Shown here: positions 1 through 5,713 of the stretch, piece after piece
Numbering within the stretch: the stretch's first letter is position 1
How the letters are laid out: the number at the start of each line of letters is the position of its first letter
Notes under the pieces: generated by a model
The model's input: only the letters and a program-made list of their open reading frames with translations
Told to the model about the DNA's origin: nothing
Database searches by the model: none
Source of the DNA: a bacterium
Lineage (GTDB): Bacteria > Bacillota > Clostridia > Christensenellales > CAG-138
Assembly: GCA_029218485.1 (NCBI GenBank)
Contig: JAQXRK010000280.1
Location: 1 to 7,354 of the forward strand
Reading direction: 5' to 3'
Length of the DNA: 7,354 bases
Program-made: the position numbers and the translations under genes

Positions 1-33
1 GGATCGGGCGTCGTTTCCAGCATCATCGAGTAA
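1..33 (+). CDS. 3' end of an unidentified gene (C-terminal ten codons only)
   Basis: Frame 1 from the window edge reads GSGVVSSIIE and then TAA at 31-33. The stop is followed 16 nt later by a strong intrinsic terminator pointing the same way, which is the main reason to accept this as a real gene end. Ten residues are too few to name a family. The gene lies mostly outside the window, and its product cannot be inferred. Confidence 0.5.
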   Translation, partial: GSGVVSSIIE

Positions 34-49
34 GTAACGGACCCTTCTA

Positions 50-81
50 AGAGCAGCGCCAACAGGCGCTGCTCTTTTTTT
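50..81 (+). terminator. Intrinsic terminator after the upstream gene
   Basis: A perfect 11-bp stem (50-60 pairing with 65-75, AGAGCAGCGCC / GGCGCTGCTCT) with a 4-nt AACA loop runs directly into a T-run ending at 81. This is a textbook Rho-independent terminator. It separates the upstream unit from the repeat-bearing spacer. Confidence 0.95.
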
Positions 82-136
82 GCGCGCGTTTGGCCTGCGG
101 CATCATCCTCTTGCCCATAGCGCGGACGGAGCGCTC

Positions 137-187
137 GTGCGCCGCCTCGGCCGCGGGTATCGGGAACGATATGGGTTCCCGGCGCAC
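137..187. other. Possible nested hairpin structure
   Basis: GTGCGCC at 137-143 pairs perfectly with GGCGCAC at 181-187. Inside it, GGGAAC at 162-167 pairs with GTTCCC at 175-180 over an 8-nt loop. The two stems are compatible, with the inner one abutting the 3' arm of the outer one. No T-run follows, so it is not a terminator. In DNA this GC-rich such stems can arise by chance, and no promoter for an RNA was found. It is recorded as a candidate only. Confidence 0.3.
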
Positions 188-206
188 AGCACATGCACAC
201 GCTTCC

Positions 207-500
207 TTGCACGCAGCGCGTTTATGGCGCAGCATTTCCGGTGCAAACGGCATCAGCTCTGCCGGCACGCTCGCTTGTATGCAGCGCGTTCACAGCGCCG
301 CCGCCGCGATAGCTTCGCCCAACCAATAGCAGCCACGCTTCCTTGCACGCAGCGCGTTCACAGCGCAGGTGGTTTGCATGCCTTGCCGCATTCGGATCGA
401 TAGTTCGCCTTGCACGCAGCGCGTTCACAGCGCAGGTGATTTGCATGCTTTGCCGCATTCGGGTCGGCAGTTCGCCTTGCACGCAGCGCGTGCATGGCAC
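207..500. repeat. Five-unit array of a 24-bp motif with 67-68-bp period
   Basis: The motif TTGCACGCAGCGCGTT plus CACAGCGC begins at 207, 275, 343, 410 and 477, giving spacings of 68, 68, 67 and 67. Copies 3 and 4 have identical motifs. Copy 2 differs by TTGTAT at its start, and copies 1 and 5 diverge in the last third. Whole units 343-409 and 410-476 match at 62 of 67 positions, and all five differences are transitions. Positions 198-222 and 334-358 are a perfect 25-bp direct repeat two units apart. Within the motif, CAGCGC occurs twice with an 11-bp step, and GCGC-N7-GCGC gives weak dyad symmetry. The array ends 46 bp before the -35 box of the next gene. No function is recognised. A dispersed intergenic repeat or a multi-site protein target are both possible. 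Confidence 0.85.
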
Positions 501-546
501 AGGCCCCGGCTTTTTTGAAAGAACGGTGAAGAAACGGCGGGTTCAT

Positions 547-575
547 TTGATTCATACACGGGAATATGCTATCAT
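547..575 (+). promoter_or_regulatory. SigA-type promoter with extended -10, upstream of the 600-1292 gene
   Basis: TTGATT (547-552) and TATCAT (570-575) are separated by 17 bp, and TG at 567-568 gives an extended -10 (TGCTATCAT). The predicted transcript start is near 582, leaving a leader of roughly 18 nt to the ATG at 600. The AT-rich stretch stands out against the GC-rich spacer. Confidence 0.75.
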
Positions 576-585
576 ATTGCTCAAT

Positions 586-591
586 AAGGAG
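586..591 (+). promoter_or_regulatory. Ribosome binding site that sets the start at 600
   Basis: AAGGAG lies 8 nt before ATG at 600. The same frame also opens with GTG at 591, but that codon overlaps this Shine-Dalgarno sequence, so ATG 600 is the better start. Confidence 0.8.
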
Positions 592-599
592 TGGATTGC

Positions 600-1292
600 A
601 TGGCAAACAAAACCAGCCTTGCCGAGCGCGGCGCCGCGCAGCGGGAGGATCGGGCCGGCCGCGGCATTCGCGCGGCGCGGCGAACCATGATGTATATCGT
701 ACGGGTCATGCTGCTGGCGGTCGTCGGCGTGATGGTCTGCGTGCTCGCCTTCTTTACGGCCGAGCGCATGGCGAATCTCTATATTCTGGCGACGGAGGGC
801 ATGTCGCTGCGCGCGGCCTATATCCTCGATCAGGACGCCGAGATGAGCGAGCTCGAGGAGTATTTCATGCTGACCTACCTCGCCGGGGATGATGCGCTGA
901 CGGCGAACACCTACAGCGATTATAACATCAGCAGCTACGGCTATGACCTCGCGATTGAAAAGATCTCCGTGCTTCCGTGGACGGCGACGGCGACGGTGAC
1001 CACCGTGGAGACCGTTTCCGTGAAGGGTACATTTGATAAGGAAAAACTGCTCGAGGGCGAGACGGTGGAGGATCATCCGCTGCCGGAGTGGCCTGCCCGC
1101 CGCTACCGCATCCAGTTTGTGAACACCGGCACCCGCTGGTATATCGCCGGCCTCGAGCTGGTGGAGGAGAACCCGGCGGTGGAGCCGCTGCGCACGCCGG
1201 ACCCGAACCAGTCGCCGCGCCCCATGGCGACGCCGACGCCAACCCCGGAACTCACGCCGACGCCCATTCCCCGCATTGAGGTGATTCCTTGA
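600..1292 (+). CDS. Hypothetical single-pass membrane protein with Thr/Pro-rich tail
   Basis: This 230-residue protein is not recognised as a named family. Residues 1-29 are charged and Arg-rich. Residues about 31-53 form one hydrophobic segment (MYIVRVMLLAVVGVMVCVLA and following). Residues 54-190 look like a folded, probably extracytoplasmic domain, and its last part (RYRIQFVNTGTRWYIAGLEL) resembles the closing strands of NTF2-like secreted domains, which is a weak impression. Residues 198-225 are low-complexity Pro/Thr (ATPTPTPELTPTP), as in cell-envelope spacer tails. The basic N-terminus suggests a cytoplasmic N-terminus and an exported C-terminus. The start at ATG 600 is chosen from the AAGGAG site and the promoter. 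The gene is first in its unit and overlaps dusB by 4 nt, so the two are probably co-translated. Third-position GC is high, like dusB and greA. Confidence 0.8.
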   Translation: MANKTSLAERGAAQREDRAGRGIRAARRTMMYIVRVMLLAVVGVMVCVLAFFTAERMANLYILATEGMSLRAAYILDQDAEMSELEEYFMLTYLAGDDALTANTYSDYNISSYGYDLAIEKISVLPWTATATVTTVETVSVKGTFDKEKLLEGETVEDHPLPEWPARRYRIQFVNTGTRWYIAGLELVEENPAVEPLRTPDPNQSPRPMATPTPTPELTPTPIPRIEVIP

Positions 1293-2260
1293 GCAGCTTT
1301 CCGTTCCGCGCATGCGAAGAAACGCCGGTTTTTCTGGCGCCCATGGCCGGGTTCACGGACGCCTGCTTTCGCAAGCTGTGCCGGGAACAGGGCTGCACAT
1401 GGACCGTCACGGAGATGGTCAGCGCGAAGGGCCTGCTGTACGGCAGCGCCAAGACGGCCGAGCTGCTGCAGACGGCGCCGGAGGAGCGCCCCGTTGTCAT
1501 GCAGCTGTTCGGGCGTGAGCCGCGGTTGGTGGCCGAGGCGGCGCGCCGGATTGCGGACGAGCATGGGCCGGCGCTGGTCGCGATCGATCTGAATTTCGGC
1601 TGCCCCGCGCCCAAGATCACGGGAAACGGCGAGGGCAGCGCGCTGATGCTGGAGCCTCTGCTGTGCGGCCGGCTTGTGGAGGCGGTTTCCGCCGCGTGCA
1701 GCGTGCCCGTCTCGGTGAAAATCCGCAAGGGCTTTGACCACGAGCATGAGAACGCGGTCGAGGTCGCGCGCATCTGCGAGGAGAGCGGCGCCTGCATGGT
1801 GAGCGTCCACGGCCGCACGCGCGAGCAGCGCTATACCGGCCATGCGGACTGGAACTGCGTTGCCGCGGTGAAGGCGGCGGTGCGCATCCCGGTCATTGGC
1901 AACGGCGATGTGTGCTCCGGCGCCGACGCCGTGCGCCTCAAGGCGCTGTCCGGCTGCGACGGGCTGATGATCGGCCGCGCGGCGCTGGGCAACCCATGGA
2001 TCTTTTCGGAGGTTCGCGCCGCCCTTGCCGGCGAGCCGTATACGCCGCCGGATGCGGAGACGCGCATGCGCCTCGCCATCCGCCACGCGCGCATGACGGT
2101 GGAGGCAAAGGGCCCGCACGGCGTGATCGAGCTGAGAAAGCACCTTGCGCGCTATATCAGCGGCAAGCGCGAGGCCGCAGCGCTGCGCGCGCGCCTGAAC
2201 ACGGCCAAAACACTCGGGCAAATCGAGGAAATACTGCTTGACACCTGCGAAAAGCGTTAA
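1289..2260 (+). CDS. dusB: tRNA-dihydrouridine synthase, DusB type
   Basis: This is an FMN-dependent enzyme that reduces specific uridines in tRNA to dihydrouridine with NAD(P)H, acting in the cytoplasm. The 323-residue protein has the family's TIM-barrel motifs in order: LAPMAGFTD (16-24), TEMVSAKGL (41-49), DLNFGCPAPKI (100-110) with the catalytic Cys105, VKIRKG with Lys144, VHGRTREQRYTGHADW (173-188), VIGNGDV (202-208, phosphate side) and CDGLMIGRAALGNPW (223-237). Length is normal for the family and no key residue is missing. The start is TTG at 1289, sharing TTGA with the upstream stop. GAGGTG at 1278-1283 is the ribosome site, and the next ATG lies inside the conserved APMAG motif, too late to be the start. 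The greA promoter is embedded in its last codons. Assignment to the B subfamily rests on motif resemblance. Confidence 0.9.
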   Translation: MSSFPFRACEETPVFLAPMAGFTDACFRKLCREQGCTWTVTEMVSAKGLLYGSAKTAELLQTAPEERPVVMQLFGREPRLVAEAARRIADEHGPALVAIDLNFGCPAPKITGNGEGSALMLEPLLCGRLVEAVSAACSVPVSVKIRKGFDHEHENAVEVARICEESGACMVSVHGRTREQRYTGHADWNCVAAVKAAVRIPVIGNGDVCSGADAVRLKALSGCDGLMIGRAALGNPWIFSEVRAALAGEPYTPPDAETRMRLAIRHARMTVEAKGPHGVIELRKHLARYISGKREAAALRARLNTAKTLGQIEEILLDTCEKR

Positions 2261-2266
2261 TATAAT
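2238..2266 (+). promoter_or_regulatory. Perfect consensus SigA promoter for greA, inside the 3' end of dusB
   Basis: TTGACA (2238-2243) and TATAAT (2261-2266) are separated by exactly 17 bp, matching the housekeeping consensus at all 12 positions. The -35 box overlaps the dusB codons for Leu-Asp-Thr, and the -10 box follows the dusB TAA stop immediately. The transcript should start near 2273, giving a greA leader of about 75 nt. Confidence 0.9.
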
Positions 2267-2277
2267 GATGTAGCGCA

Positions 2278-2325
2278 TGCAATCAAAGCATGGTATTGCA
2301 GTACAATACGGGCGGATGCGCCCGT
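2278..2325 (+). promoter_or_regulatory. Two-hairpin greA leader; second hairpin is terminator-like
   Basis: Hairpin 1 pairs TGCAAT (2278-2283) with ATTGCA (2295-2300) over an 11-nt loop. Hairpin 2 pairs ACGGGCG (2308-2314) with CGCCCGT (2319-2325) over a GATG loop, a perfect 7-bp stem followed by only a short TTTAT. Hairpin 2 ends 7 nt before the greA Shine-Dalgarno AAAGGAG (2333-2339). It could act as a weak terminator or attenuator, or simply as a leader stem. The sequence shows the pairing; any regulatory role is inferred. Confidence 0.5.
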
Positions 2326-2347
2326 TTATCGGAAAGGAGAAACCGAT

Positions 2348-2818
2348 ATGGCAGAGATTTGGTTGACCTCGGAGGAGATCAAAAAGCGCGAGGAGCGGTT
2401 GGAATATCTCAAGGGGCCGCGCCGCCTCGAGATCGCGGAGCAGCTCAAGATCGCGCGTGCGTTCGGCGACCTGTCCGAAAACGCGGAATATGACGCCGCG
2501 AAGAACGAGCAGGCCAAGAACGAATATGATATCGTGCAGCTCGAGAACGAGCTGCGCAACGCGAAGGTGATCGACGAGAGCGCCATCGATACCAGCGTTG
2601 TTGGCGTCGGCGCCGTTGTGAAGCTGAAGAATGCGGAGAACGACACGGAATTCACCTTCCAGATCGTGGGCTCGGCGGAGACCGACCCGGCAGCGGGCAA
2701 GATTTCCAACGAATCCCCCGTCGGCCGCGCGCTGCTCGGCCACCATGTCGGCGATGTCGTGGAGGTGCGCACGCCCGGCGGCGCATTGCGCCTCAACGTG
2801 CTGTCCATCGGCAGATAA
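2348..2818 (+). CDS. greA: Transcription elongation factor GreA
   Basis: GreA binds the secondary channel of RNA polymerase and stimulates cleavage of the transcript in backtracked complexes, which restarts stalled elongation. The 156-residue protein has the usual length and two-domain layout. There is an N-terminal coiled coil (about 5-75) with the conserved tip ARAFGDLSENAEYDAAKNEQ, including the acidic tip residues Asp41 and Glu44 that coordinate the catalytic magnesium. The C-terminal FKBP-like domain includes SPVGRALLGHHVGDVVEV (123-140) and RTPGG. AAAGGAG at 2333-2339 sits 8 nt before the ATG. The gene has its own consensus promoter and a hairpin leader. Read-through from dusB is also possible, because no strong terminator separates them. 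A G6/C6 terminator lies downstream. Confidence 0.95.
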   Translation: MAEIWLTSEEIKKREERLEYLKGPRRLEIAEQLKIARAFGDLSENAEYDAAKNEQAKNEYDIVQLENELRNAKVIDESAIDTSVVGVGAVVKLKNAENDTEFTFQIVGSAETDPAAGKISNESPVGRALLGHHVGDVVEVRTPGGALRLNVLSIGR

Positions 2819-2826
2819 CCTAAAGC

Positions 2827-2848
2827 GGGGGGCGCAACCCCCCTTTTT
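2827..2848 (+). terminator. Intrinsic terminator between greA and lysS
   Basis: GGGGGG (2827-2832), a CGCAA loop and CCCCCC (2838-2843) are followed by five Ts (2844-2848). The stem is short but all G-C. The lysS start codon lies 29 nt beyond the T-run, leaving no room for a promoter, so read-through must feed lysS unless a promoter lies within greA. Confidence 0.8.
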
Positions 2849-2860
2849 ACTTTACAGAAC

Positions 2861-2873
2861 AGGAGCACAGGAG
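2861..2873 (+). promoter_or_regulatory. Doubled Shine-Dalgarno before lysS
   Basis: AGGAG occurs twice, at 2861-2865 and 2869-2873, with 12 nt and 4 nt respectively to ATG 2878. Each spacing is at the edge of the usual range. Which copy is used cannot be decided from the sequence. No other ATG in this frame upstream competes. Confidence 0.6.
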
Positions 2874-2877
2874 AATT

Positions 2878-4851
2878 ATGGAACAGCAACCGCCCATCGA
2901 GCAGGAGATGACAAAGGAACAGCTCTCGGAGCTGCTGCAAATCCGCCGCGATAAGCTCGCAGCGCTGCAGCAGGCGGGAAAGGACCCGTACCAGATCGTC
3001 ACCTTTGATCAGAGCCACCACAGCGCCGATATCCTCGCAAACTTTGACGCGCTGGAAGGCCAGACCGTACAGATCGCCGGCCGCATGATGTCCAAGCGCA
3101 TCATGGGCAAGGCGAGCTTTGCGCACGTGCTCGACGGCAAGGGAGATATCCAGATCTATGTCAAGCGCGACGACGTCGGTGAGGAGCCGTACGCGGCGTT
3201 CAAGACCTATGATATCGGCGACCTGATCGGCGTGGCCGGCACCGTGTTCAAAACGCGCACGGGCGAGATTTCCGTTCACGCGACCGCGGTGACGCTGCTG
3301 TCCAAATCGCTCCGGCCACTGCCGGAAAAATTCCACGGGCTGAAGGATCCGGACCTGCGCTATCGCCAGCGCTTTGTCGATCTCATCGTGAACCCGGAGG
3401 TGCGGGACACGTTCCGCAAGCGCAGCCAGATCATCAGCGAGATCCGCCGCCGCATGGATGCGCAGGGATTCATCGAGGTGGAGACCCCGGTGCTGAACAC
3501 CACCGCGAGCGGCGCTTCCGCGCGCCCGTTCATCACGCACCACAATACGCTCGATCTGGACATGTACATGCGCATCGCCACGGAGCTGCCGCTCAAGGAG
3601 TGCATCGTGGGCGGTCTGGAGCGCGTGTATGAGATTGGCCGCCTGTTCCGCAACGAGGGCATGGACGCCATGCACAACCCCGAGTTCACAACGATCGAGG
3701 CGTACCAGGCCTATACCGATTATAACGGCATGATGGCGCTCGCGGAGGACCTGTTCTCCCATTGCTGCATGGCCGTCAACGGCACCATGCAGATCCGCTA
3801 TCAGGGCATGGACATCGACCTGACGCCGCCGTTTAACCGCTTGCCGATGAACGAGGCGGTGAAGCAGTACACCGGCGCGGATTTCCTTGCCTGCGAATCG
3901 GACGAGGAGGCGCGCGCACTGGCTAAGTCCATCGGCCTTGAGATCGAGGACAAGACCGCTTCCCGCGGCAAGGTGCTCGTCGAGGCGTTCGACGCGTTTG
4001 TCGAGGAAAAGCTGATCCAGCCCACGTTCATCACCGATTACCCGGTGGAGGTATCCCCGCTGACCAAGCGCAAGCCCTCCGCGCCGCACCTGACCGAGCG
4101 CTTTGAGCTGTTCATCGGCGGCCATGAGTATGCCAACGCCTACTCCGAGCTGAACGATCCGATCGACCAGCGCAGCCGCTTTGTGCAGCAGGCGATGGAG
4201 CGCATGAAGGGCGACGACGAGGCGATGATGATCGACGAGGATTTCTGCCTCTCGCTGGAATATGGCATGCCCCCGACGGGCGGTATCGGCATCGGCATCG
4301 ACCGCATGGTCATGCTGCTGACCGACGCGCCGACCATCCGGGACGTCCTGCTGTTCCCCACGATGAAGCCGCTCGTGTCGGATAAAAAAGCGCCTTCGGC
4401 GGAGGATGCCGCAAGCAAGGGCACGGTCGATGGCGCCGTGGCGCAGACCGAAACCGTACTGCCTGTGGAAAAAATTGATTTTTCCAATGTGAAGATTGAG
4501 CCGCTGTTTGAGGAATCGGTCGATTTTGATACCTTCGCTAAATCCGATTTCCGGGTGGTAAAGGTTGAAGCCTGCGAGGCAGTCGCAAAGTCTAAAAAGC
4601 TTCTTCGGTTCACTCTGGATGATGGGACTGACCGCAAGCGCACGATTTTGAGCGGTATTCATGAGTATTATGAGCCGGAAGAGCTGGTCGGAAAAACCTG
4701 TGTAGCCATAACGAACCTGCCGCCAAGAAAGATGATGGGCATTGAATCCGAGGGCATGCTCATTTCAGCCGTGTACGAGTATGACGGGAGGGAAGGGCTG
4801 CAGCTGCTGATGCTGGATGACGCGATCCCGGCCGGAGCGAAGCTTTATTAA
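2878..4851 (+). CDS. lysS: Lysyl-tRNA synthetase (class II) with C-terminal tRNA-binding domain
   Basis: This enzyme charges tRNA-Lys with lysine using ATP. The 657-residue protein is about 150 residues longer than a standard bacterial LysRS (near 500). Its N-terminal OB-fold anticodon-binding domain covers about 62-145 (VQIAGRMMSKRIMGKASFAH). Class II motif 1 is around 180-205. Motif 2 (YEIGRLFRNEG, 251-261) has Arg258, followed by NPEFTTIEAYQAY with the lysine-site residues Glu274 and Tyr276 by homology. ANAYSELNDP is at 419-428, and motif 3 (GIGIGIDRMVML, 469-480) has Arg476. After a low-complexity linker (about 501-545), residues about 549-657 form an EMAP-II/MetRS-tail-like tRNA-binding domain: DTFAKSDFRVVKVEACEAVA, SGIHEYYEPEELVGK, NLPPRKMMGIESEGM. 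The frame is open throughout. Codon use changes abruptly at the extension (about 4381). It lies behind greA with a terminator between them. Confidence 0.95.
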   Translation: MEQQPPIEQEMTKEQLSELLQIRRDKLAALQQAGKDPYQIVTFDQSHHSADILANFDALEGQTVQIAGRMMSKRIMGKASFAHVLDGKGDIQIYVKRDDVGEEPYAAFKTYDIGDLIGVAGTVFKTRTGEISVHATAVTLLSKSLRPLPEKFHGLKDPDLRYRQRFVDLIVNPEVRDTFRKRSQIISEIRRRMDAQGFIEVETPVLNTTASGASARPFITHHNTLDLDMYMRIATELPLKECIVGGLERVYEIGRLFRNEGMDAMHNPEFTTIEAYQAYTDYNGMMALAEDLFSHCCMAVNGTMQIRYQGMDIDLTPPFNRLPMNEAVKQYTGADFLACESDEEARALAKSIGLEIEDKTASRGKVLVEAFDAFVEEKLIQPTFITDYPVEVSPLTKRKPSAPHLTERFELFIGGHEYANAYSELNDPIDQRSRFVQQAMERMKGDDEAMMIDEDFCLSLEYGMPPTGGIGIGIDRMVMLLTDAPTIRDVLLFPTMKPLVSDKKAPSAEDAASKGTVDGAVAQTETVLPVEKIDFSNVKIEPLFEESVDFDTFAKSDFRVVKVEACEAVAKSKKLLRFTLDDGTDRKRTILSGIHEYYEPEELVGKTCVAITNLPPRKMMGIESEGMLISAVYEYDGREGLQLLMLDDAIPAGAKLY

Positions 4852-4928
4852 AATCAGGCTATATACCAACGGCGGAACCCGGGAGAAGGACACAAGATAC
4901 GCCAAACTGACCGCGTAAGGAGGCCGGC

Positions 4929-5654
4929 ATGGATCTGAGGCTAACCAAGGAACGGATGAGGATGTTCTGGGAATATGGGAAGGGCCGCGTTTTTATCGCC
5001 ATTGTGGCGGCCGTTGCCCTGTTCTATACGCTTTACCAGCTAACCCGGCCGGTGGTACCCGCGGCGCAGCGGTTCGACATTCTGCAAGGCGGCGTCTATG
5101 TGGAGGAAGGTATCCAGGCTTGGTCGCAGGCGCTGCTCGACGGCGTAACGGTGAATCAGACCCAAATCAATATTGAGGGCCTAACACTGGATGAATATGA
5201 TGCCAGCGATGCCCAAATGGTGATGGCCAGCCGCATGACAGGCCAGGACGGCGACCTTTTCATTATCCCCTATACGGTCTATCAGGCGCTGGCAAAGAGT
5301 GATAATCTGGTCAATCTGGAGGAGCCGATCCCAGGCGATCCGGAGGGGCGCTCGGTATTGGACCGGCTGGAGCTGCCTGAGGCGGTCGAGCCGGAGCGCT
5401 GCCGCATTACCGTCACCACGACGGACGCGGGGGGAAGCGAGGTTTCGACACGGGAGATCTGTGGAATCGATGCTTCCAATATTTATGGGCTGCTGGAGAT
5501 CGGTGTGGTGCCAACCGATTATGTGATCTGTATCCCCGACTATCGGGAGCTGGATTATGAGAACATCGTCCGTGTCATACAGTGGATGGTGGATGAGAAG
5601 CTTGACTATGAGGAACCGGCTACCCAGACGACGGCTGCCGAGCAGAACCAATAA
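4929..5654 (+). CDS. Hypothetical membrane-anchored protein, possible solute-binding-like fold
   Basis: This 241-residue protein is not recognised as a named family. A charged N-terminus (1-20) is followed by one hydrophobic helix at about 21-38 (VFIAIVAAVALFYTLYQL) with no lipobox, so it is probably anchored with the rest outside the membrane. The middle (GDLFIIPYTVYQALAKSDNL, 108-127, then VNLEEPIP) and the end (DYVICIPDYRELDYENIVRV) resemble the hinge and ligand-lobe phrases of extracellular solute-binding proteins. The protein is far too short for a full two-lobed binding protein, so this is a weak structural hint. Two Cys residues (C157, C177) flank a Thr/Ser-rich strand pair and might form a disulfide. 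TAAGGAGG at 4916-4923 lies 5 nt before the ATG. It follows lysS by 77 nt with no terminator seen and ends at a strong terminator. Codon use is more mixed than in dusB-greA. Confidence 0.8.
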   Translation: MDLRLTKERMRMFWEYGKGRVFIAIVAAVALFYTLYQLTRPVVPAAQRFDILQGGVYVEEGIQAWSQALLDGVTVNQTQINIEGLTLDEYDASDAQMVMASRMTGQDGDLFIIPYTVYQALAKSDNLVNLEEPIPGDPEGRSVLDRLELPEAVEPERCRITVTTTDAGGSEVSTREICGIDASNIYGLLEIGVVPTDYVICIPDYRELDYENIVRVIQWMVDEKLDYEEPATQTTAAEQNQ

Positions 5655-5664
5655 AATGAAGTCC

Positions 5665-5696
5665 GGCTGCCCCAAACAAGGGGGCAGCCTTTTTTT
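5665..5696 (+). terminator. Intrinsic terminator after the 4929-5654 gene
   Basis: A perfect 9-bp stem GGCTGCCCC (5665-5673) / GGGGCAGCC (5681-5689) with a 7-nt AAACAAG loop is followed by seven Ts (5690-5696). The stem begins 10 nt after the upstream stop codon. The next gene starts 17 nt after the T-run. Confidence 0.92.
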
Positions 5697-5713
5697 GAAG
5701 AATCGAGGGTACG

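Larger units (their letters stand above)
82..545. other. Long GC-rich intergenic spacer holding a repeat array
   Basis: About 460 bases lie between the upstream terminator and the promoter of the next gene. Short open frames occur on both strands, but none has a convincing ribosome site. The repeat period of 67-68 bp shifts any reading frame from unit to unit, so none is supported as coding. Contents that can be pointed to are a possible nested hairpin (137-187) and the five-copy motif array (207-500). No tRNA or rRNA was recognised. Confidence 0.75.

Noticed and set aside
207..500. CRISPR array
   Set aside because: The 24-bp motif is imperfect, the intervening segments are partly homologous to each other (two are nearly identical), and no cas gene is in the window. 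This is a degenerate tandem repeat, not repeats with unique spacers.
207..500. Integron attC cassette array
   Set aside because: Units lack paired core sites of the GTTRRRY type and carry no cassette ORFs, and there is no integrase in the window.
490..520. Terminator at the end of the repeat array, from the six-T run at 511-516
   Set aside because: No stable stem with a workable loop precedes the T-run; only 3-4-bp pairings are possible.
222..606. Small proteins on the - strand across the array that repeat a CERAACK-like peptide
   Set aside because: The peptide recurs because the DNA repeats. The 67-68-bp period shifts the frame between units, the frames lack convincing ribosome sites, and different units place the same DNA in different frames.
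2302..2307. A second greA promoter using TACAAT as -10
   Set aside because: The position of the matching -35 reads GCAATC, a poor match, and the perfect promoter 40 bp upstream explains expression.
1103..2746. A 547-codon open frame on the - strand opposite the first hypothetical gene, dusB and greA
   Set aside because: It is antisense to three supported genes with the same high-GC third-position cause. No ribosome site or recognisable motif was seen.
4363..4470. Separate translation start giving a free-standing CsaA-like tRNA-binding protein
   Set aside because: The frame is continuous with lysS and no Shine-Dalgarno precedes the possible ATG or GTG codons, so a fusion is the simpler reading.
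2326..4662. A 778-codon open frame on the - strand opposite greA and lysS
   Set aside because: It mirrors the very GC-rich third positions of greA and lysS, which suppress stops in the antisense frame. It overlaps two unmistakable conserved genes, and its translation is low-complexity His/Arg/Leu-rich with no family signature.
4849..4865. Promoter for the 4929 gene from TAAAAT or TATATA just after lysS
   Set aside because: No acceptable -35 hexamer lies at 16-18 bp upstream of either -10-like sequence.
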